DNA of 64,000 nt from Clostridium fermenticellae. Its GTDB lineage: Bacteria; Bacillota; Clostridia; Clostridiales; Clostridiaceae. The translations under genes and the position numbers were made by a program. A model generated the notes under the pieces. The model saw nothing but the letters and a program-made list of their open reading frames with translations, did not search any database and was not told the DNA's origin. The number at the start of each line of letters is the position of its first letter. The first letter of the stretch is position 1. The stretch lies in contig NZ_CP032416.1 of NCBI RefSeq assembly GCF_003600355.1, forward strand, positions 2,624,183 to 2,688,182, in the 5' to 3' direction. Below are positions 38,279-48,013 of the stretch, one piece after another.

Positions 38279-39160
38279 TTAGTCGTTTTTATTTAACCAT
38301 TTATTAAGCACTTTTATATATTTCTCATTTTCTTCTACAAATGGCATATGACGACTGTATTCAAATAGTTCCCATTCTGAATTTGGAATTTTGTCATACA
38401 TTGTCTTTGCAATAAGCGGCGAGCACAAATCACGCAAACTGCTGATAATTAGGCAAGGCTCCTTAATATCTTCAATTTCTTTTATAAAATTAAAATTTTT
38501 TAAGGTACCAGTTGGGGTAAACTCATTTTGGCCCCATGCAGTTATATAGGCTTCTGCCCCAGAAACCTTTGGACGTCTCAAACATTCTGGTGAATCTGGT
38601 CCTACTTCATCTGCACAGTAACGACGCATAAATTCTGCTTCTGCTTCTTTATATTCTTTTGAAGAATAGTCATTAGTCTCTTCTGCTTTCTTAATAGCAT
38701 CCTGCATTTCTTGTGGAAGATATGCAACCCTTCGACGCTGTTCCTTTTCCCATAGTTTAGAAGATGGTAAGGTACTGGACAAAATATAGCTTTTTATTCC
38801 TTCAGGCTTATATTCACAAGCATACTCAATTGCCTGCATTCCTCCCCAGGACTGCCCTAATAAGTGGATCTCATCTAAACCTAAGTGTTTGCGAAGTTTA
38901 ATTAGTTCTTCAATCCATGTCTTCGCACACCATAAATCAGGACGGGAAGGTGTCATAGACAGTCCACATCCTAACTGATCATACATAATAACTGCACGGC
39001 CATCTTCTGCAACTTTGTCAAGCACTTCAAAGTAATTATGTGTGGAGCCTGGTCCTCCATGTAATAAAACCAATGGTTTTTTATTTCCTGTACATTCACC
39101 CACTATACGATAATAAGTTTTATATTCTAAATATGGCATATAGCCTTCAGTAATCTTCAT
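38279..39160 (-). CDS. Proline iminopeptidase-like alpha/beta hydrolase
   Basis: Serine peptidase family S33, 293 residues. Oxyanion-hole motif LLHGGPGSTHNYF, nucleophile LLGQSWGGMQAIEYA, and late aspartate (SSLRDLCSP) and histidine (YSRHMPF) complete the triad. It releases N-terminal proline from short peptides, fitting the M24 peptidases on both sides. ATG after GGGGAG. Substrate range within S33 cannot be fixed from sequence. Confidence 0.87.
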   Translation of the reverse strand: MKITEGYMPYLEYKTYYRIVGECTGNKKPLVLLHGGPGSTHNYFEVLDKVAEDGRAVIMYDQLGCGLSMTPSRPDLWCAKTWIEELIKLRKHLGLDEIHLLGQSWGGMQAIEYACEYKPEGIKSYILSSTLPSSKLWEKEQRRRVAYLPQEMQDAIKKAEETNDYSSKEYKEAEAEFMRRYCADEVGPDSPECLRRPKVSGAEAYITAWGQNEFTPTGTLKNFNFIKEIEDIKEPCLIISSLRDLCSPLIAKTMYDKIPNSEWELFEYSRHMPFVEENEKYIKVLNKWLNKND

Positions 39161-39177
39161 GGATAATCTCCCCTTCT

Positions 39178-40266
39178 CTATTTAGATTCAGGAACAACAA
39201 TTATATCCTTTGGATACTTGTTCAGCACCTCGCAGCCATCTTCAGTTGTAATAACTAAGTCTTCAATACGAATACCTATTCCTTCTTCTGGAAGATAAAT
39301 TCCTGGTTCAACAGAGAAACATTGTCCTGGTTTGATAATATCCTCATTTACTGAAGAAACATCACCAAATTCATGGTCTTCTAGACCGCAGGAATGTCCA
39401 GTTCTGTGTGTAAAATACTTTCCATATCCCTTTTCTTCAATGTAGTTTCTTGCAGCTAAATCTACATCACACATTCTGTTTCCAGGTTTTGCAGCCGCAA
39501 TACCTCTTAAGTTTGCCTCTAGAACAATGTCATAGATTTCTTTCTGCCTTTTGGAAACTTCACCTATAAATACAGTTCTTGTTAAATCAGATGCGTAATT
39601 CTTGTACATTCCTCCTATATCAAGAACAACACAATCTCCATATTTTCCTTTTGAATCATCTGTCATATGGTGCGGATCTGCTGCTCCCTTAGCATATGCT
39701 GTAATTGGATCAAAGGATACCTCATTAATACCATGTTTTTTGTAAATTTCACGAGTCTTAGCATTTAATTCTTTTTCAGATAAACCTTTTCCTACCCATG
39801 GAATTAATTCACCCACTACAAGATCATTCAACCTTGAAGATTCTTTTAGAATAGCAATTTCCTCCTCATCTTTAACCATTCTTACATAGTCAACAATTAA
39901 AGAACCATTTACAAATTTGCTTCCTCCTCCAAGTTCTTGTAATCTTAATAAGAATTTTGATGGCCAAGTCTTATCGATACCTATAACTTTATCCTTTTCT
40001 ACAAATTTAGATAAAATTTCAACTCCATCTTGAATGTCGTTATACCATACAATTTCTACACCAAGATCTTTTTCTTGTGGAAACAATTCATTAATAACCA
40101 TTTTATGATTACCATTAACATTCAAGTATAATGCCAATAATCTCTCCCCTGGAATAATCCATTTTCCTGTCAAATAGAAGATAGATGTTGGATCCGAAAT
40201 AATCATTTGCGGAATTTCATGCTCTTCCATTGATTTTAATATTCTGTTTAATTTTTTTGTATCCAT
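39178..40266 (-). CDS. M24 family Xaa-Pro dipeptidase
   Basis: PepQ-like metallopeptidase of 362 residues: short N-terminal creatinase domain and catalytic domain with VVLDIGGMYKNYASDLTRT, THRTGHSCGLEDHE, EPGIYLPEEGIGIRIED metal-ligand motifs. It hydrolyses dipeptides with C-terminal proline. Starts with ATG behind AGGAGG and ends 17 bases before the pip-like gene. Confidence 0.9.
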   Translation of the reverse strand: MDTKKLNRILKSMEEHEIPQMIISDPTSIFYLTGKWIIPGERLLALYLNVNGNHKMVINELFPQEKDLGVEIVWYNDIQDGVEILSKFVEKDKVIGIDKTWPSKFLLRLQELGGGSKFVNGSLIVDYVRMVKDEEEIAILKESSRLNDLVVGELIPWVGKGLSEKELNAKTREIYKKHGINEVSFDPITAYAKGAADPHHMTDDSKGKYGDCVVLDIGGMYKNYASDLTRTVFIGEVSKRQKEIYDIVLEANLRGIAAAKPGNRMCDVDLAARNYIEEKGYGKYFTHRTGHSCGLEDHEFGDVSSVNEDIIKPGQCFSVEPGIYLPEEGIGIRIEDLVITTEDGCEVLNKYPKDIIVVPESK

Positions 40267-40360
40267 AAGTTATTCCTCCTCTAATTTAAATTACTAGTCA
40301 ATGTTATATATTTTTAGTCATTATAGACAATGACTTCCCTAATAATTACACTTATAAGTT

Positions 40361-41695
40361 TTAACTATTCTGCAATTCTTTATCCGGTATAACTAAACTA
40401 TTTAATTTTTTATCTAATATCCAAAGAATAATACCTGCTGCAATAGTAATAGCTGCAATTACAAAGTACGTAGGTGCAAATTTGAATTTTAGTGTAAATT
40501 CATATACCCATCCATATGATTTTCCTGCAAGGAAAACAGCAAGTGTCCAAATACTCATCATTGTTGTTAATAATCTAGGTGGAGCAAATTTACTAATAAA
40601 TGAATTTCCAAGAGGTGAGAATACCATTTCACCCAAAGATAACACTATGCCGAATGCAATAATCCAGCCAAGTGATGCAAGATGCCCGCCTCTTGTAACA
40701 TCTGCTAATGCAAAAATCACATATGATAAACCTAATAATAACATGCCTAAGGCAGTTTTCTTGAACATACTCAAATCACCTTGAGGCCTTTTAGATAATC
40801 TTGTCCACAGTCTTCCAAGTATTGGTCCTAATGCAATACACATTAATGCATTTAATGAATCAAACCATACTGTTGGAACTTTAAAACTACCTATCATCCA
40901 GTTGGCAGCCGCATGGTCTCCACCCCAGTATAAGTATACAGGCATATATGCCAAATACCAGAATTCCCAGAATACTACGGAAAAGAAAGATACTAGAATT
41001 ATAGCAGCAATTCTTTTCTTTTCTATTGTTGTAAGAGGCTTCTTTTCTTCTTTTTCTTTTTTTATTTCCTTATGTTCATTAATTTTAAATGGTTTCTTAC
41101 CTGTTTCTCCTAAAAATCTCCATCCAAAGATGAACCAAACAGCATCAATGAACATCATTATGGCGCAAATTAAAAAACAGAAAGTGTATCCCTTAGTTCC
41201 TGCAAGTACACCGATAATTGTTGTACCTATGAAAGAACCTACGTTGACAAAAGAGTATTGAATAGAGAATGCATCGTCCAATTGTTTTGGGTCATCAAAT
41301 AGTCTGCCTGTAATAGCATTTGTCTGGCATTTGAATAAACCTGTTCCAATTGAAACCAAAGCAATCATCAAATTAAGCATAGCAGCACTTGAAGCCTGCC
41401 ATCCTATCAGGTAACCTACCCCCATTAAAATCATTCCAATAGGGACAAGATATCTGGCTCCTACAATACGGTCAGATATGTATCCGCCAATTAATGGTGC
41501 AAGATAAGTAAATGCAACTAAATTTGCAGACATTTTTGCTGCATCGGCAGCGGTAAGACCAAGCCCTCCACTTACTATGGCAGTAGCCACGAATACTGTG
41601 AGTAACCATTTTGCTGAGTAGAATGCAAATCTTTCTAATGTGAAAGCAAATGAGCATACATAAAAGCCAAATGGTTTTTTCTGTGAATTTTCCAT
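40361..41695 (-). CDS. POT family proton-dependent oligopeptide transporter
   Basis: Major facilitator protein of about 12 TM segments, 444 residues. The ERFxxY-type helix-1 motif is present (FTLERFAFYSAKW), as is LAPLIGGYISDRIVGARY between helices 2 and 3. It imports di- and tripeptides; genes just downstream are all proline-directed peptidases, so proline peptides are likely substrates. ATG after AGGAGGG. The first gene of this cluster. Confidence 0.9.
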   Translation of the reverse strand: MENSQKKPFGFYVCSFAFTLERFAFYSAKWLLTVFVATAIVSGGLGLTAADAAKMSANLVAFTYLAPLIGGYISDRIVGARYLVPIGMILMGVGYLIGWQASSAAMLNLMIALVSIGTGLFKCQTNAITGRLFDDPKQLDDAFSIQYSFVNVGSFIGTTIIGVLAGTKGYTFCFLICAIMMFIDAVWFIFGWRFLGETGKKPFKINEHKEIKKEKEEKKPLTTIEKKRIAAIILVSFFSVVFWEFWYLAYMPVYLYWGGDHAAANWMIGSFKVPTVWFDSLNALMCIALGPILGRLWTRLSKRPQGDLSMFKKTALGMLLLGLSYVIFALADVTRGGHLASLGWIIAFGIVLSLGEMVFSPLGNSFISKFAPPRLLTTMMSIWTLAVFLAGKSYGWVYEFTLKFKFAPTYFVIAAITIAAGIILWILDKKLNSLVIPDKELQNS

Positions 41696-42097
41696 TTTTT
41701 ATCCCTCCTATAAAAATTAAATATTATGTGTAGTTGACTTTAAATGAGTGAAACGTTTACGCTGACTATATATACTTACTTTTTAAAAATTTAAGAAATT
41801 TTAAAATTGCATACAAATTAATCCCTTTTTAGCCATATAAAACAAAGTAATTAATTCTTGCTTAAGTTGTGCAAGTTATTTTTAAGCCATAATTTATTGT
41901 CAGATTTGCTCATTTAAAGTTATAGAAAACATGTGCCAACATCTTTGTTAAAAGATGTGCAATAATTTCAGATACTACATTTTTATTATACATTATTTTG
42001 AACTTTTTTGTGTAATTCTAAAAAAAAACTTTATATTATAGTCTCACCGAAATTTTTACGTATAAAATTTTAAAAGATCCTACCTGAAAAAAATTGA
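41696..42097 (-). promoter_or_regulatory. Upstream region of the peptide cluster with two dyads
   Basis: A stretch with no gene between the POT transporter and a membrane protein. It contains the dyad GTGAAACGTTTAC (41748-41760) and the inverted repeat CCAACATCTTTGTTAAAAGATGTGC (split here as CCAACATCTTT and AAAGATGTGC, 41936-41960). Both could be operators. A TGGCAC at 41933-41938 lacks a proper -12 GC, so sigma-54 is not supported. Confidence 0.35.
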
Positions 42098-42132
42098 AAG
42101 GCTGCTGACAAAATATATTTATCAACAGCCTT
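42098..42132 (-). terminator. Terminator after the 42.2-42.8 kb membrane gene
   Basis: AAGGCTGTTGA pairs with TCAGCAGCCTT on the minus strand, followed by TCAATTTTTTT. Confidence 0.85.
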
Positions 42133-42149
42133 AAGAAAGTCATCTTTCC

Positions 42150-42803
42150 TTATTTTATATTTACTTTAGATATCTTTTTCAATCCATACATTAAACATAT
42201 AATCCACATACTATCACCAACTATATTATCGGGCATAAAACTAAATCCTATAACATAAGTTAGCATTTCAATTACAGATAGTAATGATGAAAATATTACA
42301 ATATAAATACCCACTTTATCTATACTACTCCTGTTTAATAAACATATTGCCAGAAACATTATAAATGTATTTATTAATATGTATATCCAATATATTAAAT
42401 CATCTGTAAAGGTTATAGTATAACCACAGTAATCTAAACTAGTGACATAGCATGTACATTTATACATTATTAATCCATATACAATTGCAAGAGCAATTGT
42501 AACTATAAAAGAATACGAGAAATTAACACTGTCTTTCCTTGAAAAAATATATAAAACAGTAATCGCTATAATAGGTATTGCAATAAAATCAATAAAAAAT
42601 GTATACTTCAGTAAATACAAATACTGTATTTTACTTGAAAAAAACATTATAGACATACTAATATATCTCAAAAACATAATTATAATGATAATAATAGACA
42701 TAGTTCTTATTTTCTTAGGACAGTATAAACTTAAGTCACATATTCTAAACAATATTAATATCCCAATCACTAATAAAGCAGCGTATATATATATTTCTAT
42801 CAC
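42150..42803 (-). CDS. Integral membrane protein of unknown function
   Basis: About 217 residues with six or seven hydrophobic segments and almost no soluble part (IYIYAALLVIGILIL at the start, IIIIIIMFLRYI next). No family signature recognised. Start chosen as GTG 42803, five bases after GGTGGAGG; TTG and GTG codons upstream lie in that site. It follows the diacylglycerol-kinase-like gene with a 64-base gap and has its own terminator. Confidence 0.7.
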   Translation of the reverse strand: MIEIYIYAALLVIGILILFRICDLSLYCPKKIRTMSIIIIIIMFLRYISMSIMFFSSKIQYLYLLKYTFFIDFIAIPIIAITVLYIFSRKDSVNFSYSFIVTIALAIVYGLIMYKCTCYVTSLDYCGYTITFTDDLIYWIYILINTFIMFLAICLLNRSSIDKVGIYIVIFSSLLSVIEMLTYVIGFSFMPDNIVGDSMWIICLMYGLKKISKVNIK

Positions 42804-42867
42804 ACTTTCCTCCACCAAATATTACTATATTCATATTTATATGAGAAAAATAACAGATAAATTACTT

Positions 42868-43755
42868 TTACTTTACATTTAAGCCCAGAACTTCAAATCC
42901 TTCTTTGACACATTCTATAACGAGCGGAAAATCCGGTCCTTTTTCTCCATCTATATCCGTTACAATATCTTCATGGCATTCAACTTGAAGTCTATTCGTC
43001 TTAAAATAAACAAGCCCTGCTGCATCTTCGAGATGCTCACCCTTTAGCATCTTTATAAACAAACTTATCATATCTTTTATCATACCAGCTTTTACTATAA
43101 GGACATCAAGCATGCCGTCATCTACTTTAGCTTTATATGCAAACTTTAAATTCCCAGCGGTCTGCCCATTGAACACTAACATTAAATACATATGATCATC
43201 AAATATATGTTCTTCAGATGAAACCTTTATTTTGAGTTTTCTTAAATTTGGAAGCTGTTCTATCCCTTTTAAATAATAAGCAAGTTTTCCTATCGTATTC
43301 TTAAGATTTATATCGGTCTTTTGAGATACATCCGTAAACAATCCTGTACTCGCTACATTTATAAAATATTTATCATTTATCTTCCCTAAATCTAATTTTT
43401 TAGGCTTACTGTTTAATATCCTCTCACAAGCAGTTTCAATATCTCCTGGCATACCAATAAATTTTGCAAAATCATTTGCAGTTCCAACAGGAAGTATGGC
43501 TATAGGTAAATTTATATTTAATTTCTTCATACAATTTACAGCATTATCTACAGTTCCATCTCCACCCGCAACCAACACATAGCTATATGTATCATCTATA
43601 TTATCAAACGCTTTATCCATTCCATATCCATGACTTATTCTGTAAGGTACAACCTCATACCCATACTTTTGGTTTATTTTTATAACTTTATCTATATTAG
43701 AAATTATAGTGCTTTCGCCAGAATATGGATTATATATAAATTTAACTTTCTTCAT
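42868..43755 (-). CDS. Diacylglycerol/lipid kinase family protein (YegS/DagK type)
   Basis: Cytosolic lipid kinase of 295 residues: FIYNPYSGES start, nucleotide-binding VLVAGGDGTVDNAVN near 80, and PVGTANDFAKFIG, all typical of the DAGK catalytic domain. Probably phosphorylates diacylglycerol or a related lipid. ATG after AGGGGAG. Confidence 0.92.
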   Translation of the reverse strand: MKKVKFIYNPYSGESTIISNIDKVIKINQKYGYEVVPYRISHGYGMDKAFDNIDDTYSYVLVAGGDGTVDNAVNCMKKLNINLPIAILPVGTANDFAKFIGMPGDIETACERILNSKPKKLDLGKINDKYFINVASTGLFTDVSQKTDINLKNTIGKLAYYLKGIEQLPNLRKLKIKVSSEEHIFDDHMYLMLVFNGQTAGNLKFAYKAKVDDGMLDVLIVKAGMIKDMISLFIKMLKGEHLEDAAGLVYFKTNRLQVECHEDIVTDIDGEKGPDFPLVIECVKEGFEVLGLNVK

Positions 43756-43830
43756 ATAAAACTCCCCTGTTTTTTATAAAATTTACCATATTGTAAATTT
43801 AGCTACTCCATTATATCATTTTATATAATA

Positions 43831-43864
43831 AATCCACAAGAATTTATTTATAGTCTTGCGGATT
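43831..43864 (-). terminator. Terminator after the CBS protein gene
   Basis: AATCCGCAAGA pairs with TCTTGTGGATT, then TATTATAT on the minus strand. Confidence 0.65.
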
Positions 43865-43888
43865 TATTTACAAATTATTAAATTCTAC

Positions 43889-44317
43889 CTATACCTCTGG
43901 AGTGCTTGGTTCAGAGATATCCCCTAAAGTACCTTCCGTAATATTTTGAAGGTTCGGATCCAGTGCCATATCTCCAAGTGAAACAATCCCGACAAGGTCT
44001 CTATTTTCTATTATAGGAAGCCTTCTTATTTGTCTTTGACTCATTATCTTTGCAGCCTCTTTTACATCCATTTCGGGAGTACCTACTGCTGGATTTGAAG
44101 ACATTATGTCCCTAACTTTTTGTTCACTCATATCTCTTCCATAAGCTACAGATCTTATACTTATATCTCTATCTGTGATAACTCCTACTATTCTTCCAGA
44201 ATCACATACTGGAACGGAACCGATATTATTATTTTTCATTATATGTGCAGCTTTTTCAACAGTATCATTGGCATTAAGACTAATAACTTCTTTAGACATT
44301 ATATCATTGACTTTCAT
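43889..44317 (-). CDS. CBS-pair protein
   Basis: Two CBS motifs fill the 142 residues: VNDIMSKEVISLNANDTVEK and VRDIMSSNPAVGTPEMDVKE. Such stand-alone pairs bind adenine nucleotides; the effector target is unknown. Start ATG 44317 after AGAGGTG; an upstream alternative start would add eight residues. Confidence 0.9.
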   Translation of the reverse strand: MKVNDIMSKEVISLNANDTVEKAAHIMKNNNIGSVPVCDSGRIVGVITDRDISIRSVAYGRDMSEQKVRDIMSSNPAVGTPEMDVKEAAKIMSQRQIRRLPIIENRDLVGIVSLGDMALDPNLQNITEGTLGDISEPSTPEV

Positions 44318-44383
44318 AAAAACAACACCTCTATTCTTCATTACTTGAATCTAGTGTTCCCAACTATTTAATATTGATTCATT

Positions 44384-45049
44384 CTAACTATTATTTTCCT
44401 TAATATTACTAGATTTATATATGTAAAATGAAACTACAGCAATTACAATAACCATAAATATAGGTAATAATACACTTATAGAAAATAAGTTCTCAAGATT
44501 TTTACCAATAAATGAATAAGAAATCATTTCAGGAAGTATTCCAATTAAAGTTCCAAATATAAAATCTCTATACTTCATTTTGGATAATCCAGCCGCAAAG
44601 CTTAATGGATCATATGGAAATATAAAAGACAGTCTCATTATCAGCATAATTTTAAATCCATGTTTTTCAATATTAGAACCCAGAGTTAATGCCCTACCTT
44701 TTAATAATTTATCAACAAAAGATTTGCCGAGAATTCTTGATATAAAAAACGCAACACTTCCAGCTCCAAAGCAGCCTAATAAATTTAGAAAAAGTGCCTT
44801 ATATGGTCCGAATATATTTCCTGCAAGTATCGACATAATAGATGATGGTAAAATTAAAACTACTGGCTTTAATGCGTATACTGCAATAAATATAAGTGAG
44901 GATAATTCTCCATAACTTAGAATATATCCTTTCATACCATTTATACTTAAATGTGCAAGCATATGCCTATGTACTACAATAAAATATATAATTGGAATTA
45001 AAAAAAGAACTACTATAGTACGTTTTATAAAACCTTTATTTTTCTTCAT
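44384..45049 (-). CDS. TVP38/TMEM64 (SNARE-associated, DedA-like) membrane protein
   Basis: A 221-residue multi-pass protein with the VTT-domain core GNIFGPYKALFLNLLGCFGA and RLSFIFPYDPLSFAAGLSKM followed by the FGTLIGILPEMISYSFIG block. Homologues include lipid scramblase/flippase-like proteins; precise role unknown. Confidence 0.88.
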   Translation of the reverse strand: MKKNKGFIKRTIVVLFLIPIIYFIVVHRHMLAHLSINGMKGYILSYGELSSLIFIAVYALKPVVLILPSSIMSILAGNIFGPYKALFLNLLGCFGAGSVAFFISRILGKSFVDKLLKGRALTLGSNIEKHGFKIMLIMRLSFIFPYDPLSFAAGLSKMKYRDFIFGTLIGILPEMISYSFIGKNLENLFSISVLLPIFMVIVIAVVSFYIYKSSNIKENNS

Positions 45050-45262
45050 ATGACACTCAACTCTCTAAATATATTATTTTATTATTATAAGTATACTGTT
45101 TTTATCAAATAAATAAATATTATTTTAACAAAAAATTTATAATTTTTCTATAAAAAACGTGTAATTCACCCTTAAATATTTCTATAAAATGAGTTATAAT
45201 AATCATAACATGATCAGTTGTTTATATTTGGCTTTTACTACAATATTTTAGGAGTGATTATA

Positions 45263-45808
45263 ATGGTTAAGATGGAAAAGAGTGCTGTACCTAATATATT
45301 TACATTTACTAATTTAGGATGCGGTGTTTTATCACTGATGATGACTTTTCAAGAAAACTTTAAATTAGCGGCAGTTTTTATAATACTTGCATGTTTAGCA
45401 GACAGATATGATGGCAGGGTAGCAAGATTTTTGAAAGTTGCGAGTCCTATTGGAAAAGAATTAGATTCACTTGCTGATCTAGTTTCCTTTGGCGTAGCTC
45501 CCTCAATACTTGCATTTAATATTTTTAGTTTCTCAAACTTAGGTCTAGTTGGATATTTAATAGCATTATTATTACCTATATCAGGTGCTTACAGACTTGC
45601 AAGATTTAATGTTACAGAGTTTGATGGTCAATTCTTTGGTATTCCAATAACATTTGCAGGTATGTTTATGGCTATATATTGTTTGATATCAGCATTTTAT
45701 CCAACAATGAATTATGCTGTACCATCAGGAATAGGTATAATTACAGTTTTAATAATGCTAATTTTATCTTATTTAATGGTTTCAAAACATAGATTTAAGA
45801 AATTTTAA
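45263..45808 (+). CDS. pssA: CDP-diacylglycerol-serine O-phosphatidyltransferase
   Basis: Membrane enzyme making phosphatidylserine from CDP-diacylglycerol and serine. The CDP-alcohol phosphatidyltransferase motif is visible as DRYDGRVARFL..GKELDSLADLV, starting near residue 49. Length (181) and start (IPNIFT-like, AVPNIFTFTNLGCG) fit bacterial type II PssA. ATG 45263 follows AGGAGTG; the frame extends 15 codons upstream without a site. Confidence 0.92.
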   Translation: MVKMEKSAVPNIFTFTNLGCGVLSLMMTFQENFKLAAVFIILACLADRYDGRVARFLKVASPIGKELDSLADLVSFGVAPSILAFNIFSFSNLGLVGYLIALLLPISGAYRLARFNVTEFDGQFFGIPITFAGMFMAIYCLISAFYPTMNYAVPSGIGIITVLIMLILSYLMVSKHRFKKF

Positions 45809-45823
45809 TTGATAAGTTTAAAT

Positions 45824-45856
45824 ATGAGTTCTTACATAGTTTTTGTAGGAACTCAT
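45824..45856. terminator. Bidirectional terminator between pssA and the convergent gene
   Basis: ATGAGTTCTTACA pairs with TGTAGGAACTCAT; T run follows on the plus strand. Confidence 0.8.
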
Positions 45857-46215
45857 TATTTTTTATCATCATTTCTATCCTTGATATTATTATTAAGCTG
45901 AAGTTCTTCATTTATCTCTGTAAGAACATAGGCTTCCAGTACATCATTACTCAAAAGCTTTGATCTCAATTCACAATAATTAAAGTAAGTACAACTCGTT
46001 CTATCTAAAGATCTCATCAAACCATCTATTAAATTTCCAAGATCAACCGCCCTATCGATAGCATCCTTTATATCATTTTTACGTGACAATCCCACAGTAT
46101 TCAGTTCTGCAGCACCGCCTATTAATAATCTATACGAACTCACTAGCTTATTTAATATATCCACTAAATTACATATATCAGTACAATAATCCTCCATAAA
46201 TTTCTTATTGTGCAT
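45856..46215 (-). CDS. Conserved-looking small protein, function unknown
   Basis: A 119-residue soluble, probably helical protein (MHNKKFMEDYCTDICNLVD start) with four cysteines and an acidic/asparagine-rich tail. Start ATG 46215 after AAAGGTG; the frame further upstream has no ribosome site. I do not recognise a family. It lies downstream of the nucleoside kinase. Confidence 0.6.
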   Translation of the reverse strand: MHNKKFMEDYCTDICNLVDILNKLVSSYRLLIGGAAELNTVGLSRKNDIKDAIDRAVDLGNLIDGLMRSLDRTSCTYFNYCELRSKLLSNDVLEAYVLTEINEELQLNNNIKDRNDDKK

Positions 46216-46301
46216 TATTATCACCTTTATTAAATTTAATATCAATACTAATATACTACTAATATTAAAATTTAATTCAAAGTAAAATAAATCTAAGGGT
46301 C

Positions 46302-46351
46302 TACAAATATTAGAAATGCAAGGCATTAACCTTGCATTTCTAATATTTGTA
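46302..46351. repeat. Perfect 22-bp inverted repeat at the kinase stop
   Basis: TACAAATATTAGAAATGCAA-GG and its exact inverse, loop CATTAA. One arm contains the last codons and stop of the kinase gene. Not followed by a strong T run. Confidence 0.8.
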
Positions 46352-48013
46352 AAAGCAGCTTCCTCCTACAAATTCTCTGAGTATTGAATTATCTGGCACA
46401 AGATCTACATCAACATCTCTAAAGAAGTGAAGAAAACTTTTAAGCCTAAGCATTTCATAATAAACAGGGCTTGTAGAATTTATTTTTTCAAGCTCCTTGA
46501 GTGCATACTTCTTCAATACACATAATTCATAAACTAAGGTTGAATTAAACATTACATCGGCATTTTCCTGAAATATAAATATATTTTTTTCTTCTCCTCT
46601 TTTTATGGAAGGCCACATTTTTAAAGTATCCTCCGCACTGTATCCTCTGTATAAGGAATCTCTGACAATTCTCCTTACAATTCTCACATCCGTAGTTGCG
46701 ATCCTGTTATGATTATCTATGTTAAGTTGAGTAAGTGCACTTATATATATTTTGAATTTATTTTTATATGGTATAGATGAAGTTAGCATCTCATTTAATC
46801 CGTGAATTCCTTCTATTATTATTAATCCATTTGATGGAAGCTTTATCTTTTTTCCAACCCATTCTCTCATTCCAGTTTTAAAATTAAAAAATGGTAATTC
46901 CACTTCTTTTCCGTGAAGAATATCACTTAAATTAGAATTAAATAATTTAAGATCAAGGGCATATATAGATTCAAAATCATACTCTCCATTTTCATCTTTA
47001 GGGGTATGCTCCCTGTCTACAAAATAATCATCTAAAGAAATTGGAATTGGTGCTAGTCCATTAACTCTGAGTTGAATTCCCAGCCTTCTCGCAAAGGTTG
47101 TTTTACCTGAAGAAGATGGTCCCGCTATTAATACTATTTTTACATCCTTTTTTTTGGTTATTTCATCCGCTATATATGCAATCTTCTTCTCATGAAGTGC
47201 TTCGGCAACTCTAATCATATATCCAATTTTCCCATTTGCGACCTTATCATTTAAAGATCCAACATCTCCAACGCCTAATATATTACCCCACTGTTCAGTT
47301 TCATAAAATATATTACTAAGCTTTTTCTGATCAACAAATCCTGGAAGTCTAAAAGGATCTTCTGCCGAAGGATATCTTAATATGAAACCAGGTTTATAGT
47401 ACTTCAAATCAAAGGTTTTTATGGCACCTGTGGAATACGCCATAGACCCATAAAAATAATCATATCTTCCATCTAATTCATATAGTTTAAGTTTGTCTGA
47501 TGAAACATGTTTTAAAAGCCTTAATTTATCGTCCATTTTATAACCTTCAAAAATTTTCAAGGCATCCTTTTTATCAAATGACAATTTTCTTATAGGTATA
47601 TTACTGTCTATTATCTGCTGCATTCTATTCTTTATCTTTTCCACATCAGAAGCATCAAGTGAAGTGGCCTTATAGACCTTCCCAAACAATGCTTTTTCAA
47701 TGGAATGTTCTATTATAACTTTCGCATCTTTAAACAAATCGCTTACGGATTTTATAAGTATAAATTGTAGTGTTCTTATATATGCCTTTATAGCTAATCT
47801 ATTCGTCATATATACAGGTTCTACAATAGAATCTTCATAAACAGAAGTCGTTAATTCTTTATATTCTCCATTTATTTTTGAAAGAATTACAGGTATATCA
47901 CCATTTTTAACACTTTTATTTATTATACTATAAGCGTCTGTTCCTTTTTCTACAAGCAATTTTTTATCACTTATACTTATCTCAATTTTATCCATGTGAT
48001 CCACATAATCCAT
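46340..48013 (-). CDS. Uridine kinase-like nucleoside kinase with N-terminal TGS-type domain
   Basis: 557 residues. The first 300 resemble the TGS and second additional domains of threonyl-tRNA synthetase, and the rest is a phosphoribulokinase/uridine kinase domain with P-loop IAGPSSSGKTTFARRL near 290 and SLDDYFVDR. This fusion is known in Firmicutes; substrate unproven. Start uncertain: the ATG used abuts AAGGGG, and a GTG three codons later has better spacing. Confidence 0.85.
   Translation of the reverse strand: MDYVDHMDKIEISISDKKLLVEKGTDAYSIINKSVKNGDIPVILSKINGEYKELTTSVYEDSIVEPVYMTNRLAIKAYIRTLQFILIKSVSDLFKDAKVIIEHSIEKALFGKVYKATSLDASDVEKIKNRMQQIIDSNIPIRKLSFDKKDALKIFEGYKMDDKLRLLKHVSSDKLKLYELDGRYDYFYGSMAYSTGAIKTFDLKYYKPGFILRYPSAEDPFRLPGFVDQKKLSNIFYETEQWGNILGVGDVGSLNDKVANGKIGYMIRVAEALHEKKIAYIADEITKKKDVKIVLIAGPSSSGKTTFARRLGIQLRVNGLAPIPISLDDYFVDREHTPKDENGEYDFESIYALDLKLFNSNLSDILHGKEVELPFFNFKTGMREWVGKKIKLPSNGLIIIEGIHGLNEMLTSSIPYKNKFKIYISALTQLNIDNHNRIATTDVRIVRRIVRDSLYRGYSAEDTLKMWPSIKRGEEKNIFIFQENADVMFNSTLVYELCVLKKYALKELEKINSTSPVYYEMLRLKSFLHFFRDVDVDLVPDNSILREFVGGSCFYKY

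Noticed and set aside
40902-41261. Plus-strand 119-codon frame opposite the POT transporter
   Set aside because: Antisense shadow; start region has no ribosome site.
41748-41760. CcpA cre site in GTGAAACGTTTAC
   Set aside because: One base short of the 14-base cre consensus; kept only as an unspecified dyad.
41923-41938. Possible sigma-54 promoter TGGCAC upstream of the POT transporter
   Set aside because: The -24 half is good but the -12 half reads TTCT where TTGC is required.
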